A stretch of 32,127 nucleotides of DNA, from NCBI GenBank assembly GCA_026388215.1, contig JAPLKF010000069.1, forward strand, positions 1 through 32,127. The letters run 5' to 3'. A program made the position numbers and the translations under genes. This document shows positions 8,223-16,997 of this stretch, in pieces (the first letter of the stretch is position 1; each line of letters starts with the position of its first letter). The notes beneath the pieces are model-generated. The model saw only the letters and a list, made by a program, of their open reading frames with translations. It searched no databases and was not told the DNA's origin. Source of the stretch: Pseudomonadota bacterium (GTDB taxonomy: Bacteria > Desulfobacterota > Syntrophorhabdia > Syntrophorhabdales > Syntrophorhabdaceae).

Positions 8223-8885
8223 ATGATACCCTTAAAGGACAATATACCAACGCGCACTTTTCCCATTATAACAATAAGCATTATCTTTGTAAACATGTTA
8301 GTTTTTCTATGGCAGAAAATTGTACTATACGGTATAGAGGGCGACATTATATATCGCTATTATGGGCTGATACCGCGTGAATTTATGACGTCCCTGTCAA
8401 GCAGGTGGGATCTCCTTCCATATAATATATTAACTGTCTTCACTTCCATGTTCCTCCACGGTGGCTTTCTCCACTTGGGTGGCAATATGCTGTATTTATG
8501 GATATTCGGCAACAATGTGGAGGATGCCATGGGCCACAAGAGATTTATTGTGTTCTTTCTGCTGTCCGGCGTCATTGCTGCTCTTTTCCAATTCTTTTAT
8601 GATCCAACCTCAAGCGTTCCCATGGTCGGGGCAAGTGGAGCAATATCGGGAATTCTTGGTGCATATTTAATACTCTTTCCCCGCGCACGAATAAAGACAT
8701 TATTATTCATCTTTATATTTATTAAGATTGTTGAAATTCCTGCTATCCTGCTTTTAACCATATGGTTTTTCATGCAAATTCTTTACTCCCACATGGAAGG
8801 TGTTGCGTGGCATGCCCATATTGGCGGCTTTGTTTTTGGATTAATAACAATAAAGCTTTTTATTAAAAGAAGACGGAATGCATAA
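8223..8885 (+). CDS. Rhomboid-family intramembrane serine protease
   Basis: I start the protein at 8223 because MIPLKDNIPTRTFPIIT is the usual N-terminus of this family; an ATG at 8205 would add six residues. The 220-residue protein has six or seven hydrophobic segments. The family landmarks are present: the HGGFLHLGGNMLYLWIFGNNVED region, the catalytic serine in GASGAISG (S138) and the catalytic histidine in WHAHIGG (H199). Such proteases cleave transmembrane segments within the inner membrane; the substrate is unknown. The upstream gap to galT is divergent and only 60 bases long. The radical SAM gene follows after six bases, so the two form an operon. Confidence 0.92.
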   Translation: MIPLKDNIPTRTFPIITISIIFVNMLVFLWQKIVLYGIEGDIIYRYYGLIPREFMTSLSSRWDLLPYNILTVFTSMFLHGGFLHLGGNMLYLWIFGNNVEDAMGHKRFIVFFLLSGVIAALFQFFYDPTSSVPMVGASGAISGILGAYLILFPRARIKTLLFIFIFIKIVEIPAILLLTIWFFMQILYSHMEGVAWHAHIGGFVFGLITIKLFIKRRRNA

Positions 8886-8891
8886 CAAGCG

Positions 8892-10244
8892 GTGTTTCAC
8901 GTGAAACATTTAAAGGTGCTTTTGGTCAATCCATACATATATGATGTTTCTGCCTATGGTTTCTGGTCAAGCCCCCTGGGGCTTCTGTATATGGGGAGCG
9001 TATTGAGAAAAAATAATATGGAAATCCAGCTGATAGATTGTCTCAGGGTAGTAGAGGAAAAAAGGAAAGAAGATGGGAGGGCTCCCTTTATAAAGGAAAA
9101 GGTTGAAAAACCTGCATCTTTAAAAAATATAAAGAAACGGTTCAGAAGGTACGGCATCTCAAAGGAACAACTGGCGAAAGAGCTTTCCTCCCTGGAGGAG
9201 CAAGATCTTATCCTCCTCACCTCAATTATGACATATTGGTATATCGGTACAAAAGAGGTTTTGGAGCTCTTGAGAAGAATGTTCCCCCGGTCAAAGATTG
9301 TGGTCGGGGGCATATATCCAACATTGTGTTACGAACATGCCAGCATACACATGAACAAGGCCGATTTAATTGTAAAGAACAATGAAATGGGCAAGTTTTA
9401 TGCCTTTATAGAGAAAAATTTCTCTGCCCCATTGCCCCTTAAGCCATCCATGTATGACTTTAAAGAGCTCCCATATCCCTGCTTCGATCTGTATAAAAAC
9501 ATACCGTTCATTCCAATCCTTACTTCATATGGCTGTATGTATCGTTGCACATACTGTGCAACACCCTACATGCATCCAAACATTGTAAGAAGAGACCCTG
9601 AAGGCGTGATGAATGAAATTCTACACTGGCATAATCGGGGCGTAGATAGATATGCGCTGTACGATGACAACTTTCTTTACAGAAAGGATACTTATGCAAA
9701 ACCCCTTCTCAGGGGGGTTGCACAATTTCCCTTCTCTGTTGACATATATAATCCAAATGCCATAAATGCAGCGCTTATCGACGAAGAGCTGGCGAATCTG
9801 CTTTTAGATGCTGGGTTCAAAGAGGTTAGGATTGGGCTCGAATCCATAGACCCTTCGGTTCAAAGATCAACAGGCAAAAAGGTGGATTTAAAGAGCTTTG
9901 AACATGCCTTACGTTGCTTATCTGGGGCCGGGTTCAATATGGACAGGATAGGCGTCTACATATTGGCAGGTCTCCCCTTCCAGCGGTGGGAGGATGTGAA
10001 GAAAACGATAGACTATCTTTCTGGTTTCGGGGTAAGGATCCATATCGCAGAGTATACCCCCATACCACATACACCGATGTTTCAGGGGTTTAAGGCATTT
10101 GCCCGATATCCCATAGCAGACGACCCTATCTACCAGAATAATGCCCTCTTCCCTTTTGCCTGGGATGGTTTTACAGAGAATGATCTGTTTTTTTTGAAAC
10201 ACTATGCGAGAGAAAAGGGTAGCGCAAGGCAAGAGACGGTCTGA
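8892..10244 (+). CDS. B12-binding-domain radical SAM protein
   Basis: The 450-residue protein has an N-terminal cobalamin-binding-like Rossmann domain (KVLLVNPYIYD at the start, LLTSIMTYW near 110, KIVVGGIYPTL near 135-145). The radical SAM core follows, with the cluster motif GCMYRCTYC (C215, C219, C222) and later the conserved EVRIGLESIDPSVQ segment. This architecture is typical of cobalamin-dependent or BchE-like radical SAM enzymes; without close relatives the reaction cannot be named. The start is uncertain: GTG at 8892 or GTG at 8901, both at or inside a perfect parS sequence, and neither has a Shine-Dalgarno. It follows the rhomboid gene by six bases. Confidence 0.88.
   Translation: MFHVKHLKVLLVNPYIYDVSAYGFWSSPLGLLYMGSVLRKNNMEIQLIDCLRVVEEKRKEDGRAPFIKEKVEKPASLKNIKKRFRRYGISKEQLAKELSSLEEQDLILLTSIMTYWYIGTKEVLELLRRMFPRSKIVVGGIYPTLCYEHASIHMNKADLIVKNNEMGKFYAFIEKNFSAPLPLKPSMYDFKELPYPCFDLYKNIPFIPILTSYGCMYRCTYCATPYMHPNIVRRDPEGVMNEILHWHNRGVDRYALYDDNFLYRKDTYAKPLLRGVAQFPFSVDIYNPNAINAALIDEELANLLLDAGFKEVRIGLESIDPSVQRSTGKKVDLKSFEHALRCLSGAGFNMDRIGVYILAGLPFQRWEDVKKTIDYLSGFGVRIHIAEYTPIPHTPMFQGFKAFARYPIADDPIYQNNALFPFAWDGFTENDLFFLKHYAREKGSARQETV
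8893..8908. promoter_or_regulatory. parS: Perfect parS (ParB-binding) site
   Basis: TGTTTCACGTGAAACA is an exact 16-bp match to the classical chromosomal parS palindrome. It overlaps the presumed start codon of the radical SAM gene and is translated there as FHVKH. With the near-perfect copy at 1029-1044 it makes two sites 7.9 kb apart, on one side of dnaA. Confidence 0.92.
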
Positions 10245-10251
10245 AGACCAA

Positions 10252-10279
10252 TTGATTATTCCCTTTAAACGTGTTAAAT
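10252..10279 (+). promoter_or_regulatory. Putative promoter of tRNA-Leu
   Basis: TTGATT (10252-10257) and TTAAAT (10274-10279) are 16 bases apart, and the tRNA starts 13 bases after the second hexamer. Neither box is perfect. Confidence 0.35.
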
Positions 10280-10292
10280 ATTTATCAAATAT

Positions 10293-10374
10293 GCGAGGGT
10301 GGCGGAATGGCAGACGCACTGGACTTAGGATCCAGCGGGCAACCGTAGGGGTTCAACTCCCCTCTCTCGCACCA
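10293..10374 (+). tRNA. tRNA-Leu (anticodon TAG)
   Basis: An 82-base class II tRNA. The acceptor stem GCGAGGG pairs with CTCTCGC, followed by discriminator A and an encoded CCA ending the gene. The anticodon stem CTGGA/TCCAG encloses the loop CTTAGGA (anticodon TAG, reading CUA). There is a short variable arm (GCGGGCAACCGT) and a T-arm with GGGGTTCAACTCCCC. It lies convergent to hisH, 42 bases away. Confidence 0.96.
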
Positions 10375-10416
10375 AAACAGCGGTTAGCGTGGAGCATTCA
10401 GCAGATAGAGGCTCTT

Positions 10417-11019
10417 TTATTCACAAATATCGATAAAATTCTGAAGTAACCTGAGACCCATCTTCTGACTTTTTTCAGGATGAAACTGGCAGGCAAATAT
10501 GTTTCCTTTCAGTACAGATGATGCAAACTCAATACCATAATCGGTCTTTGTTGCAACAACATCTTCCTCTGGCTGGCAGTAATAAGAATGCACAAAATAG
10601 CAATTCTCCCCGTTTTTTATACCATCAAAAATCTCGGTATTCTTCATAATCTCAATGCTGTTCCACCCCATGTGCGGCACCTTTATGTTGCCTTTAAACT
10701 TCGGTACTGTGCCTTTTATGACCCCCATACCCTCAACGCCCGGGGCCTCTTCGCTCGATTCAAATAGTATCTGCATGCCAAGACATATACCCAGGTATCG
10801 CCTGTCGTTCATTATCAGTGTCTTTATAAAATGAAACAAGCCGAGCTTTTTCAGGTTTTCAATGCATTTGCCGAAGGCCCCGACGCCTGGCAGGACAATG
10901 GCGCTGGATGACTCTATTTCCCTCTTGTCTCTTGTAATTACTACATCAGCGCCGAGCCTTTTAAATGCATTTGTAACACTCTTCAGGTTTCCCATTCCGT
11001 AATCTACAATGGCTATCAT
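10417..11019 (-). CDS. hisH: Imidazole glycerol phosphate synthase, glutaminase subunit
   Basis: This 200-residue class I glutamine amidotransferase has the nucleophile in GICLGMQ (C79) and the FHPEKSQ motif supplying H180 and E182, so the triad is complete. The N-terminus IAIVDYGMGNL and the VPHMGWN segment are typical of HisH. It makes ammonia from glutamine for HisF in the fifth step of histidine synthesis. Its partner hisF, and hisA, do not follow; the block ends here and meets the tRNA-Leu gene tail to tail. An AGGG ribosome site precedes the ATG, and hisB ends 22 bases upstream. Confidence 0.96.
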   Translation of the reverse strand: MIAIVDYGMGNLKSVTNAFKRLGADVVITRDKREIESSSAIVLPGVGAFGKCIENLKKLGLFHFIKTLIMNDRRYLGICLGMQILFESSEEAPGVEGMGVIKGTVPKFKGNIKVPHMGWNSIEIMKNTEIFDGIKNGENCYFVHSYYCQPEEDVVATKTDYGIEFASSVLKGNIFACQFHPEKSQKMGLRLLQNFIDICE

Positions 11020-11041
11020 TGTTGCCCTGGTTATAAACGCA

Positions 11042-11626
11042 TCACAACATGCCTTTTGTTGAGAGCGCTCCCTTTATTTGCTCGTCTTTTGTCACGGCTT
11101 CTCTCAGGGCCTTTCCAAAGGCCTTAAAGACCGCTTCTGTCTTGTGGTGTAAATTCTCTCCATAGAGCACATTTATATGGAGGGAACATTTTGACTCATT
11201 GACAAATCCTTTAAAAAATTCCTTCAATACCGCTACATCAAAGGCGCCTATTTTACCCCGCAGCCCCCCCCTCCATACAAAGTTCGGCCTTCCGCTTATG
11301 TCTATTGCCAGCATACAGAGGGCTTCATCCATGGGGATTATTGCATATCCATAACGCCTTATCCCTTCAAAATCAGAAAGTGCCTCCTTCAATGCCTTCC
11401 CCATAGCAATGCCTACGTCCTCTATGGTATGGTGTTGGTCTACGTCTATGTCCCCTTTTGCCTTTATGTCCAGATTAAAAAAACCGTGTTTTGAAAATAG
11501 CTCGAGCATGTGGTTAAAAAAGGGGACCCCTGTTGATATGCTGTACGTACCCTTGCCATCAAGCACCCATTTTATTGTTATGGTTGTTTCTTTTGTTTTC
11601 CTCTCTACCTTTGATTTTCTATCCAT
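11042..11626 (-). CDS. hisB: Imidazoleglycerol-phosphate dehydratase
   Basis: The 194-residue protein is the stand-alone dehydratase form without the N-terminal phosphatase domain of the enterobacterial fusion. The two metal-binding histidine clusters are visible as DQHHTIEDVG and the later NLHHKTEAVFKAF, along with the VPFFNHMLELF segment. It dehydrates imidazoleglycerol phosphate to imidazole acetol phosphate. The ATG is preceded by a strong AGGGGG site. The 84 bases separating it from hisG are the longest gap among the his genes and show no gene or obvious structure. Confidence 0.97.
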   Translation of the reverse strand: MDRKSKVERKTKETTITIKWVLDGKGTYSISTGVPFFNHMLELFSKHGFFNLDIKAKGDIDVDQHHTIEDVGIAMGKALKEALSDFEGIRRYGYAIIPMDEALCMLAIDISGRPNFVWRGGLRGKIGAFDVAVLKEFFKGFVNESKCSLHINVLYGENLHHKTEAVFKAFGKALREAVTKDEQIKGALSTKGML

Positions 11627-11710
11627 GCTTCCCCCTAAAAATGTTTATTGTTCACTCTCGGGTTTTTGTCTTTCGCCTTTAACTAATTACTCGAAACTCA
11701 TCAACTGCCT

Positions 11711-12580
11711 CTATGGTATCACCTTGCTTAACGGATACTCCACGATTCCCTGCGCGCCCGCCCTTTTAAGGTCAGGTATAAGGTCTCTCACAGTTTCTTC
11801 ATCCATAATGACTTCTATGGCTATCCAGCCTTTATCTGAAAGGTTTGAAATTGTAGGCGTATGTAGGGAAGGGAGGATTTTTATTACCTTTTCAAGCCTG
11901 TTCCTTGGCACATTCATTTTAAGCCCTACCTTCTCCTCTGCAAGAAGTGCGCCTTTTAGCAATATTACCACGTTCTCCATCTTCCTTTTTTTCCACTCAT
12001 CCTTCCATGCATTTTTGTTTGCTATCAACACTGTTTCAGATTCAAGGATTGTGTCGATAATCCTCAAGTTGTTTGCCTTAAGCGATGCGCCTGTCTCCGT
12101 TACCTCTACAATGGCATCGGCGAGAAGGGGTGGTTTTACCTCCGTTGCGCCCCATGAAAACTCAACGGTAGCATCTATCCCCTTTTTCTTCAGGTACTTT
12201 CTGGTATAACCTACAAGCTCTGTGGCGATCTTTTTTCCTTTCAGGTCTTTTATGCTCTTAATTGGTGAATCTGCAGGCACTGCCACAACCCATTTTACCC
12301 CCCTGAACCCCACCTTTCCGTATTTCAACCTTACAAGCTCCACAACCTTTGCATCCTGCTCAAGCACCCAATCCAGCCCTGTTATCCCCATATCAAGTAT
12401 CCCATCTTCCACATAACGGGCCATTTCTTGTGCTCTTATAACAAGCCCTTCAAGCTCCGGGTCGTCTATTGTTGGCATGTATGAACGCTCGCGAAGTTTT
12501 ATATTATAGCCCGCGTTCTTAAACAATTTGAATGTTGTTTCCTGTAGGCTCCCCTTTGGTAACCCGATTTTTAATTTCAT
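11711..12580 (-). CDS. hisG: ATP phosphoribosyltransferase, long form
   Basis: HisG catalyses the first step of histidine synthesis, joining ATP to PRPP. At 289 residues this is the long form: periplasmic-binding-protein-like catalytic lobes (IGLPKGSLQ at the start, DMGITGLDW, the PRPP-binding [12 protein letters not shown] area and the [14 protein letters not shown] loop) and an ACT-like C-terminal domain (about 215-289) that usually mediates histidine feedback. The long form works without HisZ. The gene starts one base after hisD ends; its own stop is TAG. In transcription order hisD comes before hisG, the reverse of what I recall for relatives such as Geobacter. Confidence 0.97.
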   Translation of the reverse strand: MKLKIGLPKGSLQETTFKLFKNAGYNIKLRERSYMPTIDDPELEGLVIRAQEMARYVEDGILDMGITGLDWVLEQDAKVVELVRLKYGKVGFRGVKWVVAVPADSPIKSIKDLKGKKIATELVGYTRKYLKKKGIDATVEFSWGATEVKPPLLADAIVEVTETGASLKANNLRIIDTILESETVLIANKNAWKDEWKKRKMENVVILLKGALLAEEKVGLKMNVPRNRLEKVIKILPSLHTPTISNLSDKGWIAIEVIMDEETVRDLIPDLKRAGAQGIVEYPLSKVIP

Positions 12581-12581
12581 C

Positions 12582-13856
12582 CTACAACTCCTTTCTTGCT
12601 TTTATGGCTTCCCCGTGTGCAAAAAGTCCCTCTATCTCAGAAAGTATAATCGCGTTGTCAGCGTATCTACGCAGGAACTGTTTATCTATTTTAACCAGAA
12701 CTTTTCTCTTTGTAAATGTTTCAACAGAAAGGCCGCCGGTGAACCTCCCTGCTCCTCCCGTAGGCAGTACATGGTTAGTTCCGATATAATAATCCCCCAT
12801 TGCCACAGGAGTATAGGGACCCAGATAGACTATGCCTGGGTAAAACATCTTTCGTTCTTCTCTCTCGTCCCCTATTAATTCCATGTGTTCGGGGGCAATC
12901 ATATTTATCACCTCAATCGCCTTATCCACATCTTTGTAATGTATCAAAAAACCGTTTTCTCTCAACGCCTTCTCTATCACATCTCTCCTCTCATTTAAAG
13001 AGATAAGTTTCTCTATGCTCCTTAGAATATTATAGAGATGTTCTTTTGACGGGGAAAACAGGCCAACCATTGCCATCTCATCGTGTTCTGCCTGAGAAAG
13101 CATATCCCAGGCTAACACATCGGGAGAAAACGGTTCAGTGCAAAGAATAATGAGCTCTGTCGGGCCCGCCAGCATATCAATGCCAACCCTCCCGTACACA
13201 TCCCTTTTTGCTTCTTCCACATATGCATTCCCCGGTCCCACAATCATATCAACCCTTGGTATACCACCGATTCCGTAAGAAAATGCATATATTGCCTGGG
13301 CACCCCCAATTCTATAGACGTCCCTTACACCCAGAAGCGCACAGCACGCAGCCACATATGGATTGACCACACCATTTACTGCGGGGGTCGTGACTGATAT
13401 ATTTTTCACACCAGCAAGCTGAGCAGGGACAACCCCCATTATCAGGGAAGACGGGTATGATGCCTTTCCACCAGGTACATACACAAGTGCTCTTTCTACA
13501 GGGACAAATTCTTCCCTTACTACAACGCCCTTCCTTCTGTAAGTTCTATTATGACCCTTCTGCTGCCTGTGGTAGGACGCAACGTTTTTTATCATCCCCT
13601 TTAGAGCTGTAAGTTCTTTCTTTTCTATCTTCGATGCGCCCTCGTGTATCTCGTTTTCTGTGAGCCTCAATGGGTGATCTTCACGCCACCCATCCCATTT
13701 CCTCGAAAATTCAATAAGCGCCTTCCCTCCCTTTGCAAGTAGTTCTCCCTTTATACTCTCAACCGCACTTCTTATATCCTGTTTTCTTTTTTCTCTCCTC
13801 ACGATAATAAAGGTGGTTAGCGCATCAATTTCTTTTTCAAGATTCCATATCTTCAT
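12582..13856 (-). CDS. hisD: Histidinol dehydrogenase
   Basis: The 424-residue protein matches the usual HisD length. Visible landmarks are the NAD-site-like [15 protein letters not shown] loop, the [10 protein letters not shown] segment, the zinc ligands in LLSQAEHDE, the catalytic pair in IAPEHMEL and the [14 protein letters not shown] stretch. It performs the last two oxidations of histidine synthesis, from L-histidinol to histidine. The ATG at 13856 has an excellent GAGGAGG site and overlaps the end of murA by 20 bases. The stop codon is TAG. Confidence 0.97.
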   Translation of the reverse strand: MKIWNLEKEIDALTTFIIVRREKRKQDIRSAVESIKGELLAKGGKALIEFSRKWDGWREDHPLRLTENEIHEGASKIEKKELTALKGMIKNVASYHRQQKGHNRTYRRKGVVVREEFVPVERALVYVPGGKASYPSSLIMGVVPAQLAGVKNISVTTPAVNGVVNPYVAACCALLGVRDVYRIGGAQAIYAFSYGIGGIPRVDMIVGPGNAYVEEAKRDVYGRVGIDMLAGPTELIILCTEPFSPDVLAWDMLSQAEHDEMAMVGLFSPSKEHLYNILRSIEKLISLNERRDVIEKALRENGFLIHYKDVDKAIEVINMIAPEHMELIGDEREERKMFYPGIVYLGPYTPVAMGDYYIGTNHVLPTGGAGRFTGGLSVETFTKRKVLVKIDKQFLRRYADNAIILSEIEGLFAHGEAIKARKEL

Positions 13857-15111
13857 CCTTCCTCCTCAATATCTTTGCACCAAGCCCCTTTAGTTTTTTT
13901 TCTATTGATTCGTAGCCTCTATCTATATGGTATATTCTCGCAACTTCTGTAACACCATAGGCAGCGAGCCCGGCTATTATTAAGGACGCGCTTGCCCTTA
14001 AATCGGTTGCCATAACCCTTGCTCCCGAGAGCATTTTGGTCCCTTTTACTATAGCTGTATTACCTATAACCCTTATATCAGCGCCCATTCTTCTTAGCTC
14101 GGCCGCATGCATCATTCTGTTCTCAAATATTGTTTCTGTTATCGCGCTTGTACCTTTTGAAACGCTCATAAGTGCCATTATCTGGGCCTGCATATCCGTG
14201 GGGAAACCAGGATGGGGTGCTGTTTTTACATCTACAGCTGTCGGTCTCTTTTTATTCATAGAAGCCCTGACGCAGCTCTCCCCCTCTGCTATATCCATGC
14301 CTGCCTCTCTCAGCTTATCAATTGTGGCCCCTATATGATGTGGGACACATCCTTCTACTGTTATGTACCCCCTTGTTATGCCGCATGCTACAAGAAAGGT
14401 GCCCGCTTCAACCCTGTCTGGAATAACCTCAAAATCACATGGGGTAAGCGTGTCAACGCCCTTTATCCTTATGGCTTTTGTCCCTTCCCCTTCTATGTTT
14501 GCCCCCATACGTTTCAGCATACATGCAAGGTCAACCACCTCTGGTTCACGAGCAGCGTTCTCTATAGTGGTTTCGCCTTTTGCGACAACCGCCGCCATCA
14601 GGATGTTCTCGGTCCCTCCAACGGTTGGTGTATCAAAAGATATCCTTGCGCCTCTTAAGTTCTTTGCTATCACGTCAACATAACCTTCTTTTATTTTCAC
14701 CTCGCAGCCTAGGGCAGAAAGTCCCTTCAGGTGCAAATTTATAGGCCTTTCTCCTATGGCGCAGCCCCCGGGGTAAGATACTGTTGCCCTCCGCAAACCT
14801 CCCACAAGGGAACCAAGCACAAGGACTGATGCCCTCATCTCCTTCACAAGGTCATAGGGGGCTACATAATTATCTACATTTCTTGTGTCAACCCTCAAGC
14901 TGTTTCTGTCTATCCACTCAATTTTTCCACCCAAAATGCTGAGAAGCCTCATCATCGTCTCAACATCCCTTAAGTGCGGGACATTGCCTATTCTGTATAT
15001 GCCCTTCTGGAGAATGGTTGCTGCAAGCAGTGGCAATACTGCATTTTTCGACCCACTTATTTTAACGGTTCCCCTTAATCTCTCTCCCCCCTCTATTATA
15101 AACTTTTCCAT
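13837..15111 (-). CDS. murA: UDP-N-acetylglucosamine 1-carboxyvinyltransferase
   Basis: MurA transfers enolpyruvate from PEP to UDP-GlcNAc, the committed step of peptidoglycan synthesis. The 424-residue protein has K22-N23 in GSKNAVLPLLAA and the active-site loop PGGCAIGERP with cysteine at 117, the residue alkylated by fosfomycin, so normal sensitivity at this position is expected. The GRRP-like ADLRASASLIIAGL segment lies near the C-terminus. Coding overlaps link it to prmC (16 bases) and hisD (20 bases), which implies co-translation through the block. Confidence 0.97.
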   Translation of the reverse strand: MEKFIIEGGERLRGTVKISGSKNAVLPLLAATILQKGIYRIGNVPHLRDVETMMRLLSILGGKIEWIDRNSLRVDTRNVDNYVAPYDLVKEMRASVLVLGSLVGGLRRATVSYPGGCAIGERPINLHLKGLSALGCEVKIKEGYVDVIAKNLRGARISFDTPTVGGTENILMAAVVAKGETTIENAAREPEVVDLACMLKRMGANIEGEGTKAIRIKGVDTLTPCDFEVIPDRVEAGTFLVACGITRGYITVEGCVPHHIGATIDKLREAGMDIAEGESCVRASMNKKRPTAVDVKTAPHPGFPTDMQAQIMALMSVSKGTSAITETIFENRMMHAAELRRMGADIRVIGNTAIVKGTKMLSGARVMATDLRASASLIIAGLAAYGVTEVARIYHIDRGYESIEKKLKGLGAKILRRKDEDMES

Positions 15112-15926
15112 GATCCTATAATCACCCTTTTGTTTCCAGAAAGATCCCTTTTTGAAATTGTATGAATTCCTGCTGATTCAAGCATGTCCATTATCTTCTC
15201 TGCCTGGGTATCACCACCAACCTCGCATAGTGTGTATCCATCTTTCTCCAGATAGTTTGGCAATTCATTTACAAACCTCCTGTAAATTTCTACCCCGCCT
15301 CTCCCTCCGTAAAGGGCTTCTCTTGGTTCAAAATTCTTCACCTCTATCATCACATCGTCCCATTCCTCAGAAGCAACATATGGGAGGTTTGCCAGAACCA
15401 TGTCGAATCTTTTTTTTCTATTTATACTGCAAAACAGGTCTGAGCAAACCAGTTTTACCTCTTTTAATGCCTGCATTGCTTGTGCATTCCTCCTTGCAAC
15501 ACACAAGGCATCAATAGAAATATCTATGCACACAACCTCCCTCAACGTTCTTTTTGCTACTATTATCCCGATGGCACCAGAGCCGGTTCCAACATCAACT
15601 ATGCGGGATATGTTTTGATTATTTTCCAATATTTTTATCGCTTCTTCAACAAGCAATTCTGTTTCGGGCCTTGGTATAAGAACCCTCTCATCAACAAAAA
15701 TTTTTTCGGAAAAAAACTCCCTGCTTTTTGTTATATAGGCGAGCGGCTTCCCACCCCTTCTTTCTTTCAAAAGCCTCTCTATATGGACTTTTTCTTTATC
15801 CCCCATTTCCCGCTCTTGGTTTGATAATAGCTCTTCTTTGCTGATACAAAGCGCAAAGGAGACAATATTGATAACGTCCAGCCCTGGGACGCTTCTTTCC
15901 TCTAACATTAGATCTCTAATGCGCAA
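15096..15926 (-). CDS. prmC: Release factor glutamine methyltransferase
   Basis: PrmC methylates the glutamine of the GGQ motif of RF1 and RF2. The 276-residue protein has the usual helical N-terminal domain, the LIPRPETELLVEEA segment (about 83-96), the SAM site VDVGTGSGAIG (about 110-120) and the substrate-glutamine motif as NLPY at 180-183 in place of the commoner NPPY. The start is most likely the TTG at 15926, with AAGG about ten bases upstream and three bases after prfA; an ATG six codons in (15908) is the alternative. It lies directly after its substrate gene prfA. Confidence 0.95.
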   Translation of the reverse strand: MRIRDLMLEERSVPGLDVINIVSFALCISKEELLSNQEREMGDKEKVHIERLLKERRGGKPLAYITKSREFFSEKIFVDERVLIPRPETELLVEEAIKILENNQNISRIVDVGTGSGAIGIIVAKRTLREVVCIDISIDALCVARRNAQAMQALKEVKLVCSDLFCSINRKKRFDMVLANLPYVASEEWDDVMIEVKNFEPREALYGGRGGVEIYRRFVNELPNYLEKDGYTLCEVGGDTQAEKIMDMLESAGIHTISKRDLSGNKRVIIGSWKSL

Positions 15927-15929
15927 TGA

Positions 15930-16997
15930 TTATTTACCTTTTTTTAAGGATTCTGACTGGAAGTGGGCTGTCAATGGAGCTATTATGTCGTCAAGGTCAC
16001 CGTTCAATATGTTTTGCAACTTATATAATGTAAGCCCGATCCTGTGATCGGTTACCCTTCCCTGTGGAAAGTTGTATGTCCTTATGCGTTCACTTCTCTC
16101 CCCTGTTCCTACTTGTTTTCTTCTCTCTTCGGATATTTCCTGTTCCTGTTCCTTTTCCATCTTTTCCTTAAGCCTTGCCCTTAGCACCCTGATGGCCCTT
16201 GACTTGTTTTTATGCTGTGACTTCTCATCCTGGCATGTAACAACAATGCCCGTAGGTATATGTGTAATTCTGACTGCTGAATCTGTGGTGTTCACATGCT
16301 GGCCCCCGGGACCGCTCGATCTAAATACATCTATTCTTAACTCATCGGGGTTTATATGTAATTCAAGCTCCTCGGGCTCAGGGAGTACGGCAACAGTTAC
16401 TGTAGATGTGTGAATTCTTCCCTGTGCTTCTGTCAACGGGACCCTCTGTACCCTATGAACGCCGCTTTCGTACTCCAGCATGTTGTAAGCGTCTTTTCCC
16501 TCTATAACCATTATAACCTCTTTAAGGCCACCGAGGTCTGAGATGCTTGTTCCTATCAACTCTGTTTTCCATTTCATCTTCTCAGCATATTTCATATACA
16601 TGGTAAACATGTCTTTTGCGAACAGGGCCGCCTCTTCGCCCCCTGTCCCCGCCCTTATTTCCAGAAACATGCTCTTCGCCTGTCTTGTGTGCTTCTTCAA
16701 AAGCCTTTCCCTCAATAAAGACTCGAGCCTCTGTTTTTCCTCTTCGATTATGGCTGTTTCTTCTTTAGCCAGCCCCCTCATCTCCTTCTCTGTCTCAAGC
16801 TTCAATATTTCCAGTGTCTTTTCTGCTTCATCCCTTTTTCTTTTCCATTCCTTAAAAATATCGACTATTTCCTTTAAGTCCGCATACTCCTTTGCAAGCC
16901 TCTTGTATGCTTCCATGTCGGCGATGGTTTCCTGCTTCGCCATTTCCTCTTCGATATCGTAGTATCTTTTCTCAATTTCTTCCAGCTTCTCAAACAT
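15930..16997 (-). CDS. prfA: Peptide chain release factor 1
   Basis: RF1 ends translation at UAA and UAG. The 355-residue protein has an N-terminal coiled-coil domain (about 1-100), the codon-recognition loop RVPLTEAQGRIHTS, in which the anticodon-like tripeptide is P-L-T at 187-189 where PAT or PVT is usual, and the catalytic GGQ at 231-233 in SSGPGGQHVNTTDSAVRI. It overlaps rpmE by a single base (TAATG) and is followed at three bases by prmC, which should methylate Q233. Several genes in this window end in TAG, in keeping with a working RF1. Confidence 0.97.
   Translation of the reverse strand: MFEKLEEIEKRYYDIEEEMAKQETIADMEAYKRLAKEYADLKEIVDIFKEWKRKRDEAEKTLEILKLETEKEMRGLAKEETAIIEEEKQRLESLLRERLLKKHTRQAKSMFLEIRAGTGGEEAALFAKDMFTMYMKYAEKMKWKTELIGTSISDLGGLKEVIMVIEGKDAYNMLEYESGVHRVQRVPLTEAQGRIHTSTVTVAVLPEPEELELHINPDELRIDVFRSSGPGGQHVNTTDSAVRITHIPTGIVVTCQDEKSQHKNKSRAIRVLRARLKEKMEKEQEQEISEERRKQVGTGERSERIRTYNFPQGRVTDHRIGLTLYKLQNILNGDLDDIIAPLTAHFQSESLKKGK

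Noticed and set aside
11409-12209. Plus-strand open frame of 266 codons opposite hisB and hisG
   Set aside because: It lies wholly over two conserved genes on the other strand, its product is low in charged residues and serine/phenylalanine-rich as expected of a mirror frame, and it has no ribosome site or promoter.
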